Translations under genes and position numbers: made by a program
In this document: positions 7,892-16,441 of the stretch, piece by piece
How positions within the stretch are numbered: position 1 is the stretch's first letter
How the letters are laid out: each line of letters begins with the position of its first letter
Notes under the pieces: model-generated
The model's database searches: none
Seen by the model: only the letters and a program-made list of their open reading frames with translations
What the model was told of the DNA's origin: nothing
Assembly: GCA_022360655.1 (NCBI GenBank)
Contig: JAKSCK010000092.1
Location: forward strand, 41,859 to 105,858
DNA from: Spirochaetales bacterium
Lineage (GTDB): Bacteria > Spirochaetota > Spirochaetia > DSM-2461
Direction: 5' to 3'
Length of the DNA stretch: 64,000 bases

Positions 7892-9505
7892 ATGTTGAAA
7901 AATAATAAGATCAATGAAAAGCTACAGGTGTTTGCCGGAGCCATGATGACTCCAATCATCTTATTGGTTATCGTTGGTTTTTTCGTTCCTATAGGTGCAG
8001 CTTTTACGGATTATATTTTTCCTGAAGGAAGCATCATAGGCGGCATTTTCTCAATGTATACATCCATCGGTTTCCTCATTATGAGGTTGCTACCGGTTTG
8101 GTTTGCTGTAGGTATTGCATTCACTCTTGCAAAAAATGAAAAGGGCTGGGCCGCAATGAGTGGCTTGCTCATGTTCTTTGCGTTTATTGCAGGAATTGGA
8201 AACTTTGCATCAATCTTAGGTATCAATGCCGATACGGTTAAAGTTGACTACCTTGTTGAAAATCTCAACTACACCAAAGATGATGCCATTCTCTACAACG
8301 GAATGTGGACTGAGATTGCGGGTATTTTCACCCTCAATATGGGAATTTTTGGCGGAATTATCTGCGGTATTATCACTTCTTTAATTCACAACCGCTGGTA
8401 TAAGAAAGAGCTTCCAAACATGTTCTCCTTCTTTGGCGGTGCCAAATTTGTGGTCATTATGGTGGCTGTATTCTCTGTTCCTATCTCGATTATGGCCTTC
8501 TACATTTGGCCCTTTATCGGAGCTGGTATTCGCCATATTGCTCAGTTCATTACATCCTCTGGACTGTTTGGAACATTTGTCTTTGGTACAGTTGATAAGA
8601 TGCTGTTGCCCTTTGGTTTGCATCATCTCTTGGCCTTCCCCATTGAATACTCTTCAGTGGGTGGCGTAATGGAAGTGGCCGGACAAACCTATGAAGGTGT
8701 TCGAAACATCATGGCTGGACAGGCTGGTTCTGAAGAGGCCACTGGTTATATTGTTCGTAACTTCACCACAGGACGCATCATCATTCGAATGGCAAGTCTT
8801 TCCGGTATTGCTTTGGCAATGTACAAGACATCCAAGCCTGAGAATCGCAAAAAAGTAGCCTCCATTGTCTTGCCTGCTGCTATTACTGCCGCATTTGTGG
8901 GCATCACTGAGCCATTGGAGTACACATTTGTATTCTGTGCACCTGCCCTGTACTTCCTGGTTTACTGTCCTCTGGCAGGTCTGACTTATGTTCTGGCAGA
9001 AGCCACCAATGTCTCCATCATTGGACATGCTCTGTTCTTCATGATTCCCAACCTGTTCCAGCCTCAGAAAGTGCATGCACTATCCTTCCTGTATCTGATG
9101 CCTGCGTTCTTCTTTGCCAACTTCTTTGCGTTCAAATGGGCCATTGTCAAGTTCAACTTCCTCACACCAGGGCGAAGTGACGACAACAAGGTCTCTCTCA
9201 TCGGCAAGAAAGAGTACAAAGCCATTAAGAACGAGTCTTCCAATGCGGATTTGCACCAAGGAATTCTTGATGCCTTGGGTGGACCGGAGAACATCGAAAA
9301 CCTGACATATTGTGCCACCCGATTACGGGTTCAGTTGGAAGATGAAACAAAGGTTCTTCAGGATGACGACTCCTGGAAAGCGGAACTCGGCGCCATTGGC
9401 GTTGTTCGAAACGGGAAGTCCATTCAGATTATTTACGGAACAAAGGTGAACATCATCGGTTCCAACATTAAAGATCTGATGAATGCTTCAACGGTCAAAA
9501 ACTAA
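7892..9505 (+). CDS. PTS EIICB component, glucose/maltose/GlcNAc superfamily
   Basis: 537 residues from the ATG that follows GGGGGTAGC; an in-frame upstream ATG (7832) lacks such a site. The EIIC part (about 1-430) has some ten membrane segments, with GTVDKMLLPFGLHHLLAFP and the signature GITEPLEYTFVF. The EIIB part (about 455-537) carries NLTYCATRLRVQL with phospho-Cys474. Together with EIIA at 4282 it imports and phosphorylates a sugar. The substrate cannot be read from sequence; the downstream aldolase and epimerase suggest a sugar whose 6-phosphate feeds into a ketose phosphate. Confidence 0.92.
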   Translation: MLKNNKINEKLQVFAGAMMTPIILLVIVGFFVPIGAAFTDYIFPEGSIIGGIFSMYTSIGFLIMRLLPVWFAVGIAFTLAKNEKGWAAMSGLLMFFAFIAGIGNFASILGINADTVKVDYLVENLNYTKDDAILYNGMWTEIAGIFTLNMGIFGGIICGIITSLIHNRWYKKELPNMFSFFGGAKFVVIMVAVFSVPISIMAFYIWPFIGAGIRHIAQFITSSGLFGTFVFGTVDKMLLPFGLHHLLAFPIEYSSVGGVMEVAGQTYEGVRNIMAGQAGSEEATGYIVRNFTTGRIIIRMASLSGIALAMYKTSKPENRKKVASIVLPAAITAAFVGITEPLEYTFVFCAPALYFLVYCPLAGLTYVLAEATNVSIIGHALFFMIPNLFQPQKVHALSFLYLMPAFFFANFFAFKWAIVKFNFLTPGRSDDNKVSLIGKKEYKAIKNESSNADLHQGILDALGGPENIENLTYCATRLRVQLEDETKVLQDDDSWKAELGAIGVVRNGKSIQIIYGTKVNIIGSNIKDLMNASTVKN

Positions 9506-9515
9506 GGAATCTTGA

Positions 9516-10634
9516 ATGCTTGATAGGAATTTTCTTTTAAACTCAGAACTTTTATTAGGACATGAGGTCCTGGGCAAGCTGGGCGAAAAATGTTCTTCTC
9601 TGGGAAAGAGAGCTCTTATCATCTGCAGTGCGGATTCACATTTCACACGGCTTTGCGGCCGTGTGGAAGAAGAACTGAAAAAGGCGTCCATTGATTTTCA
9701 ATATTTCAGGGACGTCAAACCGAATCCCGAATCTGATGATATAGAGAAAGGTGCCCGCGTTTTAAAAGATTCGGGAGCCGATTTTATTCTTTCAATTGGC
9801 GGCGGTTCCACCATTGATACAGGTAAGGCCGTCTCACTGTTTCTTGCTCTGGGAAGCGCTGGCTGGGATGCTCTATTTTCCCGTTACTGTGACTTCTCAT
9901 CCACAGAAAGGGATTTAGAAGGCTTAGTCCCATCCGTGGCCATTGCCACAACCGCCGGTACAGGGTCGCATTTGACCCAGGCAACAGTTGTCACGCACAA
10001 CGGTGAAAAGAAGACTCTGTACCATCCACAACTGAAGCCCGTGATGTCCTTTCTTGATAGCAGCACTCAAGCCGAAATGCCCTTAAGTCTGAGACGAATC
10101 ACCGGCTTTGATGCTTTCACCCATGCCTTTGAAAGTTACATCAGTACCACCTCCAATGCCCTGGCTCGCGCCTTAAGCGTTGGGGCCATGAAAATCTTTC
10201 TCCAGTATCTGAAACAGGACGAATTCTCCCAAGATGATATTTTGGAATTGATTTATGGCGACTCTATGGCCGGTTTAGCTTTATCGATTGGGGGAGCTGG
10301 AATCCCCCATCCCCTGAGTGAATTTCTTGGTTCCATAAAGCCCGCTCCCCATGGTGCCTGTCTTGCAGTGTTCTACCCTGCCTATCTGGAGCACCTTGAA
10401 AATGAGCAGAATGAATGGTTCATCAAACTCTGCCAAGAATTGGGTTATGACAGCACCGCATCATTTATTGATGCCGTCAATTCCCTACTAAAACACATTG
10501 GTTTGGCCAAAACCATGCGAGATTATGGTGCAGGAGAAGAGGAAAAGAACTTTGTTCTGAATCACCCGGCTATTCCGCATCTTCCCTGGGCCTCAGCCAG
10601 CGAAATTCGCAGCATTATTGAACGATCGTACTAA
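9516..10634 (+). CDS. Iron-type (group III) alcohol dehydrogenase
   Basis: 372 residues. SIGGGSTIDTGKA binds the nicotinamide nucleotide and TTAGTGSHLTQ is the usual phosphate/cofactor loop. Metal ligands look complete: GFDAFTHAFESY (Asp, His), GIPHPLSE (His) and PAPHGAC (His). It begins 10 bp after EIICB behind AAGGAA. Family members interconvert alcohols and aldehydes or ketones, including glycerol/dihydroxyacetone and lactaldehyde/propanediol. Given the aldolase two genes later, reduction of a C3 cleavage product such as dihydroxyacetone, regenerating NAD+, is a reasonable inference. Confidence 0.88.
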   Translation: MLDRNFLLNSELLLGHEVLGKLGEKCSSLGKRALIICSADSHFTRLCGRVEEELKKASIDFQYFRDVKPNPESDDIEKGARVLKDSGADFILSIGGGSTIDTGKAVSLFLALGSAGWDALFSRYCDFSSTERDLEGLVPSVAIATTAGTGSHLTQATVVTHNGEKKTLYHPQLKPVMSFLDSSTQAEMPLSLRRITGFDAFTHAFESYISTTSNALARALSVGAMKIFLQYLKQDEFSQDDILELIYGDSMAGLALSIGGAGIPHPLSEFLGSIKPAPHGACLAVFYPAYLEHLENEQNEWFIKLCQELGYDSTASFIDAVNSLLKHIGLAKTMRDYGAGEEEKNFVLNHPAIPHLPWASASEIRSIIERSY

Positions 10635-10655
10635 AGTTCGTACAGAAGGATACAC

Positions 10656-11369
10656 ATGAAACACATCAAAATTGCCGCCGGTTTGGCGCATGTCGATTAT
10701 GGTCATATCAGGGCCATTGTAGAAGAAGCAGACAAGGCTGGAGCGGATTACATTCATTCCGATGCCGCAGATATGGCCGATTTGAGAAACATGCAGCTTA
10801 TGGGTGGTCATCAGATCATCAGCTCCATTCGGCCTGTGACAGACAAAATGATTGAATGTCATATCTACAGTGACAAAGTGGATAAGATTTTCATTGAAAA
10901 TATTGCTGCTGCCGGTGCCAACATGCTGGTTGTGCCCGCTGAGCATTATCTGGGTGCTCCCCTTGCCTACCTGATCAACTACTGCCGAGAAGCTGGTATG
11001 AAAGTGGGTCTGACCCTGGGTTGTTATACACCTCTTTGCTTTGTGGATGAATCCATTTATGACATTGATCGGTTGCACATTGTCACTCATGGCGTTGATG
11101 AGACCGATGGAAAGGACAACTGGGGATGGCGCAAATCTGTTCCCGATTTGATTCGTCGTGCTCGGAAAATGATTGATGAGAAGAATCCAACCTGTGAATT
11201 GGCCATTGATGGTGGTTTGCGCCATGACAATATGGAACCATTGATTGCCTGCAATCCTGATGTCATTGTTCTTTCTTCTGCAGTGTTCAAGGATGCAGAC
11301 GGCATCACCGCTGCTGTAAAGAAATGTCGAAAAGCCATTGATGAGGCTGCGGCAAAACATCAGCTCTAA
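10656..11369 (+). CDS. Divergent ribulose-phosphate 3-epimerase-family protein
   Basis: 237 residues, a TIM barrel by pattern. GADYIHSDAADM gives the His-x-Asp metal pair of the RPE family, MIECHIYSD the second His, and CELAIDGGL the catalytic Asp before the phosphate loop; VIVLSSAVFKDAD replaces the usual VxGSAIF phosphate site. The usual middle section (VMTVNPGFGGQ) is replaced by HIVTHGVDETDGKDNWGW, so the substrate probably differs from ribulose 5-phosphate. Known relatives act on allulose 6-phosphate and other ketose phosphates. Position between an alcohol dehydrogenase and an aldolase in a PTS operon supports a role on the imported sugar phosphate. Confidence 0.78.
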   Translation: MKHIKIAAGLAHVDYGHIRAIVEEADKAGADYIHSDAADMADLRNMQLMGGHQIISSIRPVTDKMIECHIYSDKVDKIFIENIAAAGANMLVVPAEHYLGAPLAYLINYCREAGMKVGLTLGCYTPLCFVDESIYDIDRLHIVTHGVDETDGKDNWGWRKSVPDLIRRARKMIDEKNPTCELAIDGGLRHDNMEPLIACNPDVIVLSSAVFKDADGITAAVKKCRKAIDEAAAKHQL

Positions 11370-11379
11370 TTGATTCAGG

Positions 11380-11408
11380 GGCTGTTGCATAATTTTCCTG
11401 CAACAGCC
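11380..11408 (+). repeat. Intercistronic 10-bp hairpin between epimerase and aldolase genes
   Basis: GGCTGTTGCA (11380-11389) and TGCAACAGCC (11399-11408) are perfect complements around a 9-nt loop, 10 nt after the epimerase stop and before the aldolase ribosome site. There is no T run, so mRNA processing or stabilisation, or partial attenuation inside the operon, is more likely than full termination. Confidence 0.5.
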
Positions 11409-11432
11409 TCAGGCCATGCCTTTAGGAACTCC

Positions 11433-12074
11433 ATGAAATACATCATAGACTCAGCTTCTCATCATCACATTGAAAAAGCTTTGGAAATGGGATGTTGCGG
11501 CGTCACAGCAAACCCTTCCATGTACAATGCCACAGGAACCCAGCTCCATCCATTTTTGGAGCGTTATGCCTCACAGAATCTCCATTTCCTCAGCGGTGAG
11601 GTGATTGCATCAACATGGGATGAGGCCATGGTTCAAGTGCGAAAGATTCAGTCCATCCATCCTGAGATTGTGATCAAGCTGAATTTTTCCCCTTTTACAC
11701 TAAAGCTGGTGAAAGCCCTCAAATCCCAAGGGATAAAGACCGCGGTTACCCTCATATTTTCCCTGAATCAAGCCATGGCCGCCATCAACAGCGGTGCTGA
11801 CTATATCTTCCCTTTTGTTGGAAGGAATGAAGCCGAAGGTATTGATGGTTTGCAGCTGTGCCGAAATCTCAAAGCAATGATGGAAAAAACACCATGCTCA
11901 ACAAAAATCGTTGCCGCTTCCATAAAGAATCTCTATCAACTGGAACAGTTGTCACTGGCCTGTGTTGATTATGCAGCCATCACACCTGAGCTTTTGGATA
12001 AATCCTTGGAGAATCCACAAACCGACGTCGGCATGATGCAATTTGAAGCAGACTGGAGCATGATGTTGCAATAA
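11433..12074 (+). CDS. Transaldolase-family aldolase (TalC/FSA-like)
   Basis: 213 residues, the length of fructose-6-phosphate aldolase/small transaldolases. MKYIIDSAS holds Asp6, GVTANPSM is the family motif, VIKLNFSP carries the Schiff-base Lys82, and TAVTLIFSLNQAMAAI followed by YIFPFVGRNEAEGIDG is nearly diagnostic. The frame extends 21 codons upstream across the hairpin, but AGGA before the ATG at 11433 and homology fix the start there. It should split or build a ketose phosphate by aldol chemistry, for example fructose 6-phosphate to dihydroxyacetone and glyceraldehyde 3-phosphate. Last gene of the PTS operon. Confidence 0.88.
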   Translation: MKYIIDSASHHHIEKALEMGCCGVTANPSMYNATGTQLHPFLERYASQNLHFLSGEVIASTWDEAMVQVRKIQSIHPEIVIKLNFSPFTLKLVKALKSQGIKTAVTLIFSLNQAMAAINSGADYIFPFVGRNEAEGIDGLQLCRNLKAMMEKTPCSTKIVAASIKNLYQLEQLSLACVDYAAITPELLDKSLENPQTDVGMMQFEADWSMMLQ

Positions 12075-12197
12075 TCCTTTCCAAGAAGATTATTCCGCAA
12101 CAATCGTTTCAGTTGATGGACTCAATGACTCCAAAAAAATATGCGCGACTTACTAATTTTTCTATGGTAAGTTGGCCAAAATTTTAAGGAGTTCACC

Positions 12198-12791
12198 GTG
12201 CTGAATCGCCCCTTTACAGCCGTGCTTATTTCACTTGTTCTACTGACTGTTCTGACCTCTTGTGAGGAAATCAACAAATTGTTCTCTCTACCTCTTGATG
12301 AGAACACCACCCAAACCACCACACCTCCTAGAAATTCGTTTTACATCACCACTTCAGCAGTGGATGCTCGTGGACATCTTCTCACAAAACATGGCGCGTA
12401 CAATGGCAGGGCCAACATTTCCCCTCCTCTAGAATGGGGCAATGTTCCTGAAGGAACCACATCCTTCGCGATTGAATTGAATGATGAAGATTTTCCCATG
12501 ATTCACTGGACCTTAGTGGCTCTTAATCCCACCCTTACCAGTCTTTCAGAAGGAACACTGGCTGGGGGAGAGGAAAAAACAGAATATACCGGTCCCTTTC
12601 CACCGCCAGGTTCCGTGCATGATTACAAGTTCACCATCTATGCGGTGAATGAAAGCCCTTTGCGCATGCGCAACATTTTCACCAATCTGTCCGGAATGCA
12701 AGATTTTGAAACAGCCTTTGCCGCAAGTTTCCCTGCAGGACAAATTCTTGGAAAGAGCTCAACAATCGTGAAGTTCTCTGGCGATGCGTGA
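12198..12791 (+). CDS. PEBP-family (YbhB/YbcL-like) lipoprotein
   Basis: 197 residues. A signal peptide ends in the lipobox LTSC at about residue 23, so the mature protein is lipid-anchored, with a Thr/Pro-rich linker to residue 45. ISPPLEW, DFPMIHWTLVAL and GPFPPPGSVHDYKFTIYAV are the three signatures of phosphatidylethanolamine-binding-protein folds. GTG start, set by AAGGAG seven bases upstream. Cellular role unknown; bacterial relatives are mostly uncharacterised. Monocistronic, between the PTS operon and a bidirectional terminator. Confidence 0.85.
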   Translation: MLNRPFTAVLISLVLLTVLTSCEEINKLFSLPLDENTTQTTTPPRNSFYITTSAVDARGHLLTKHGAYNGRANISPPLEWGNVPEGTTSFAIELNDEDFPMIHWTLVALNPTLTSLSEGTLAGGEEKTEYTGPFPPPGSVHDYKFTIYAVNESPLRMRNIFTNLSGMQDFETAFAASFPAGQILGKSSTIVKFSGDA

Positions 12792-12823
12792 TGACCGCTT
12801 GAAATTCTGGCGGTCAATCCCAC

Positions 12824-12855
12824 AAAAAAAGACGGTCCCAAGGGACCGTCTTTTT
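12824..12855. terminator. Bidirectional intrinsic terminator
   Basis: GACGGTCCC (12831-12839) pairs with GGGACCGTC (12842-12850). A seven-A run precedes it and a five-T run follows it, so it can stop both the PEBP transcript (plus) and the malic-enzyme transcript (minus), which converge here. Confidence 0.85.
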
Positions 12856-12881
12856 CATGCACACGGAATGGTTTGCCTCAA

Positions 12882-14162
12882 CTAGGCCCAGTAGCGCTCC
12901 ATTCGTTGACGCAAATCTGCCGCATAGGCCTCCCAATCCTTTATGGGTTGAGCAGCTAATCCCTCTTCACAGGCCGCCTTGGCCACAGCCACTGCCTCCC
13001 ATTCAATCACCCGGGGATCAAAGGGCTTGGGTACCACATACTCCGGTCCAAATTCAAAATCCCGGCCATAGGCCTTTCGCACCTCTTCAGGTACAGGCTC
13101 TTTGGCCAATGCAGCCAACGCTTTGGCCGCGGCCATTTTCATGCCTTCTGAAATTTTGGTGGCTCGTACATCCAAGGCTCCCCGGAAAATGAAGGGAAAG
13201 CCCAGCACATTGTTCACCTGATTGGGATAGTCGGATCGGCCTGTTCCCATAATCACATCAGACCGTGTTTCTTTTGCCAGAGGATAGGTGATTTCCGGAT
13301 TGGGATTAGCCATGGCAAAAACAATGGGATTTTTGTTCATGGAAAGAAGCATGTCCGGTGTCAGCACATCGGCCACGGATAAACCAATGAAGGCATCAGC
13401 ACCCGCCACCGCCTCCGCAAGGGTTCGTTCTGGTCGATTGGTTGCAAAGAGTGCTTTTTCCGGAGTCAGTCCTTCCTCTCCCTGATAGATCACCCCTTTT
13501 CTATCGCACATCATCAGGTTCTCTTTGCGAACCCCAGCCGCCAAGAACATTTTTGCGCAGCTGATTCCAGCTGCACCGGCCCCGTTGAACACCACCTTCA
13601 TGTCAGAAAGGTTCCTGCCCGTCACTTCCGCTGCATTCATCACACCAGCGGTGCAAATGATGGCGGTGCCATGCTGGTCATCATGAAAAATGGGAATGTT
13701 GCATTTTTTGATAAGCTCTTGCTCAATGCGGAAGCAGTCAGGAGCCCCAATGTCCTCCAGATTCACGCCCCCAAAGGTGGGCTCCAAGGTTTTTACAATG
13801 TCTATGATTTTGTCTGGATCTTTGGTGTCCAACTCAATATCAAACACATCAATGTCAGCAAAACGTTTGAAGAGAACCCCTTTGCCTTCCATCACAGGTT
13901 TGGAGGCCAAAGCCCCTCGGTCTCCCAAACCTAAAATGGCCGTTCCATTGGAAATCACCGCCACAAGATTTCCTTTTCCTGTGTAGCGGTAGGCATTTTC
14001 CGCATCATCGGCAATGGCCAGCACAGGATGGGCCACACCAGGGGAATAGGCCAAGGAAAGCTCATCCGCTGTGGTGCAGGGCTTGGTGGGAACCACCTCC
14101 GTCTTACCAGGTTTTCCATTCATCTCATGGTAGGCCAGAGCCTTGCTCTTCATGTCATCCAT
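12882..14162 (-). CDS. NAD(P)-dependent malic enzyme
   Basis: 426 residues, the short bacterial form without a phosphotransacetylase domain. SLAYSPGVAHPV is the family N-terminal motif; GGVNLEDIGAPDCF and IPIFHDDQHGTAII carry the metal- and malate-binding acids; VVFNGAGAAGISCAKM is the Rossmann nucleotide loop; PIVFAMANPNPEI closes the site. It converts malate to pyruvate and CO2 with NAD(P)H. Last gene of a minus-strand operon with the DeoR regulator and the dehydrogenase at 14333-15457, so malate metabolism is probably controlled together. Confidence 0.95.
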   Translation of the reverse strand: MDDMKSKALAYHEMNGKPGKTEVVPTKPCTTADELSLAYSPGVAHPVLAIADDAENAYRYTGKGNLVAVISNGTAILGLGDRGALASKPVMEGKGVLFKRFADIDVFDIELDTKDPDKIIDIVKTLEPTFGGVNLEDIGAPDCFRIEQELIKKCNIPIFHDDQHGTAIICTAGVMNAAEVTGRNLSDMKVVFNGAGAAGISCAKMFLAAGVRKENLMMCDRKGVIYQGEEGLTPEKALFATNRPERTLAEAVAGADAFIGLSVADVLTPDMLLSMNKNPIVFAMANPNPEITYPLAKETRSDVIMGTGRSDYPNQVNNVLGFPFIFRGALDVRATKISEGMKMAAAKALAALAKEPVPEEVRKAYGRDFEFGPEYVVPKPFDPRVIEWEAVAVAKAACEEGLAAQPIKDWEAYAADLRQRMERYWA

Positions 14163-14224
14163 TGCATCATCCTCAACTTCAATCGTCTCACAGAAAAATC
14201 ATGGGAAAAATCCCTTCCAAACCA

Positions 14225-14314
14225 CCCCTCCCAGAGCCGGTTCGGAATGTCAGACTCTCCCGTTTTCATCCAAAGCCCCCCTCAACCAAGGCCAGAAACC
14301 GGGGCTGGGAGGGG
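14225..14314. repeat. Long imperfect inverted repeat between dehydrogenase and malic enzyme
   Basis: 14225-14242 (CCCCTCCCAGAGCCGGTT) and 14297-14314 are complementary at 16 of 18 positions, separated by 54 nt. It fills most of the 170-bp gap between the two genes of the operon and could set relative expression or stabilise one mRNA half. There is no T run. The right arm ends in GGGGTCGACC, a motif recurring near other gene ends here. Confidence 0.45.
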
Positions 14315-14332
14315 TCGACCTGAACCAAATTC

Positions 14333-15457
14333 TTAATCCCAGGGATACTGGAAATCCAGATTCCACCGTTCACGACAGGTATTCATCACATTTTGCAGGG
14401 CTTCAGGAACCGGGCATCCATGCTCCATACGGAACAAACGCGCTTCATGCTCCTTTTCCCCAGCAGTGTAGATTCGCTCTGCACCAGGAGCCACCTCAGA
14501 AGCACGAAGGTCTCGCATGATAGCCCCAGCAATGGCCTTGAACACGGTCAGAGGAACAAAATGCTCAATATCAATGGCCATGAAAAAATGCCCTAGAGGA
14601 TAGGGAATCTTGTTTCCATTCTCATCAAAGCCGCCAAGAGCTTTCAGATAGGAACCATTCTGCAGAGCCGCACACAGCACTTCCACCACCGTGGCATAGC
14701 CATAGCCTTTGTAACCGGCCGTGTCTTCACCCAATCCACCAAAGGGAGCCAAAGCAGCCTTCCCCTTGGTGAGATCCACCAGCACCTGATCGGTGTCTGT
14801 GCGGGTCTTTCCCTCTCTATCAATCACCCAACCCGCTGGAAGCTTTTTCCCGGATCGGCTGTACATTTCAATCTTGCCCCGTTGGCTCACACTGGTGGCA
14901 CAGTCCAGCACAAAGGGGAATTCTTCATCGGTGGGAAATCCAAAGGTGAGGGGGTTGGTGCCCAGCATATTTTCCACACCATGGGTGGGAGCAATGGAAG
15001 GACGCGCATTGGTTCCAGTGATGCCCACCATACCCGCATCACTGGCCATGGTGGTGTAGTAACCGGCAATACCATAATGGGTGGAGTTTCGAACCGCCAC
15101 CATGCCCAAGCCCTTGTCCTTGGCTTTTTGAATGGCCATTTCCATGGCTTTGCGGGCCACCACATGCCCCATGCCGTTGTTTCCATCGAGAACGGCCGTG
15201 GTTTCGGTTTCTTTCACCACATCAATTTTGGTTTCTGTATTCAAGATTCCCGCATCAATGCGGTCCAGATAAATGGGTTTGAGTCGTCCAATTCCATGAG
15301 AATCAATGCCCCGCTTATCAGACTCAATGAGCACATCGGTGACAATGTCAGCATCGGCTTCAGGCACACCAATTTTCACCAGACACTGCTTCATAAAACT
15401 CTCAAGCAGGGGAAAATCAATCCAATGACATCCTTTGTACTGGTCCGCATAACTCAT
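14333..15457 (-). CDS. Malate/L-lactate dehydrogenase family (Ldh_2) oxidoreductase
   Basis: 374 residues. DKRGIDSHGIGRL is the conserved N-terminal substrate/NADH region of the YlbC/ureidoglycolate/malate dehydrogenase superfamily, with catalytic-type His in DSHG and in NSTHYGIAGYY. GTNPLTFGFPT and GYKGYGYATVVEVL are further family blocks. This family is unrelated to classical LDH/MDH. It likely oxidises or reduces a 2-hydroxyacid such as malate; pairing with malic enzyme supports malate. AAGGAG precedes the ATG. Substrate is inferred, not proven. Confidence 0.88.
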   Translation of the reverse strand: MSYADQYKGCHWIDFPLLESFMKQCLVKIGVPEADADIVTDVLIESDKRGIDSHGIGRLKPIYLDRIDAGILNTETKIDVVKETETTAVLDGNNGMGHVVARKAMEMAIQKAKDKGLGMVAVRNSTHYGIAGYYTTMASDAGMVGITGTNARPSIAPTHGVENMLGTNPLTFGFPTDEEFPFVLDCATSVSQRGKIEMYSRSGKKLPAGWVIDREGKTRTDTDQVLVDLTKGKAALAPFGGLGEDTAGYKGYGYATVVEVLCAALQNGSYLKALGGFDENGNKIPYPLGHFFMAIDIEHFVPLTVFKAIAGAIMRDLRASEVAPGAERIYTAGEKEHEARLFRMEHGCPVPEALQNVMNTCRERWNLDFQYPWD

Positions 15458-15530
15458 GGCGTTCTCCTTTTATTAGCCCTTCATCAATTTTCTATGTCCA
15501 CCCAGTTTTCCTGGGTTTGTTTCTCAAAAT

Positions 15531-16358
15531 TTAGAACGACCCCGGCATTCCACCGGGGTTTTGAGGGGAGGGTGAAAGAGCCAATTCTTCTGGTACCACT
15601 ACCGTAACTCCTGCCTCTCGAAACTCAGGAGCCCAGGTATCACTGTCAGAAATGATGCGTGACACGGATTCCAAAGGTCCGATTCGAAAGGGACACACCC
15701 GTCCCACTTTGGCCGAATCGGCCACCACATCCACAGAATTCACAATTTCAATCATGCGTCGTGTCAGTGCCGCTTCTTCTGGAACAGGCGAACTCAAACC
15801 AGCCTTCAAGCTGATTCCATCCGCCCCCAGGATGGCCCGAGCTGGAGCCAAATCTTCCAAGAGTCTGAGAGCCCATTCTCCCACGGCACATCCCGATTCC
15901 GGACGGTATCGGCCACCAATGAGAAGAACTTCTGCGGCAACAGTTTCGGGAAGCTCGGCCACGGCAGCCATGTTGTTTGTGATGATGCGAAGATCGGGCC
16001 GCCGGGCCAAATGACGAATCACCAACCGCGTTGTGGAACCGGAATTCACCAGCACCGTTTCTCCCTCAGGAATAAGAGAGGCGGCCAGCAAAGCAATGGA
16101 TTCTTTGGCCTCTCGCTGCTCATGATCCTTTTCTCGAAATACCCGTTCCCGATGAACATGCCGAAGAGGCAAAGCTCCTCCATGGGTGCGTTCCAAGAGT
16201 CCTTCGGCCTCGAGGGCATCGAGGTCGCGACGAACGGTCATTTCTGAAACAGAAAACAGGCGGCCTAATTCTTCCACCCGTACCGCGCCTTTCGAATCAA
16301 GTTCGGAGAGAATTCGTTGGCGTCTATGAGCAGGCAGTCGGGTGTTTGAGGAATCCAT
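15531..16358 (-). CDS. DeoR-family transcriptional repressor
   Basis: 275 residues. RRQRILSELDSKGAVRVEELG then SVSEMTVRRDLDALE is the DeoR HTH, followed by the hallmark ERTHGGAL. The C-terminal sensor domain shows VLVNSGSTTRLVIRHLA, IITNNMAAVAEL, EVLLIGGRYRPESG and VVADSAKVGR, the phosphosugar-binding pattern of the family. It is the first gene of the regulator-dehydrogenase-malic enzyme operon, and a 13-bp inverted repeat lies directly upstream, consistent with autoregulation. Confidence 0.92.
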   Translation of the reverse strand: MDSSNTRLPAHRRQRILSELDSKGAVRVEELGRLFSVSEMTVRRDLDALEAEGLLERTHGGALPLRHVHRERVFREKDHEQREAKESIALLAASLIPEGETVLVNSGSTTRLVIRHLARRPDLRIITNNMAAVAELPETVAAEVLLIGGRYRPESGCAVGEWALRLLEDLAPARAILGADGISLKAGLSSPVPEEAALTRRMIEIVNSVDVVADSAKVGRVCPFRIGPLESVSRIISDSDTWAPEFREAGVTVVVPEELALSPSPQNPGGMPGSF

Positions 16359-16372
16359 GGGAAGAAGTTAAC

Positions 16373-16433
16373 ACAAAAACGAACATTGCAAAACAATTTC
16401 TCTCTTTTATTCACATATTTTGTTCGTTTTTGT
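16373..16433. promoter_or_regulatory. Inverted-repeat operator upstream of DeoR gene
   Basis: ACAAAAACGAACA at 16373-16385 is the exact reverse complement of TGTTCGTTTTTGT at 16421-16433. The half-site holds the TTCG/CGAA core known from DeoR-family operators such as GlpR. The centre-to-centre distance of 48 bp would suit two sites bridged by a multimer. It lies 15-75 bp before the repressor ATG, in the AT-rich 83-bp gap after the prenyl synthase gene. Confidence 0.65.
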
Positions 16434-16441
16434 TCTTTTTA

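Noticed and set aside
12857..13192. Proline-rich plus-strand frame opposite malic enzyme
   Set aside because: Antisense to a conserved enzyme; composition is a mirror artefact.
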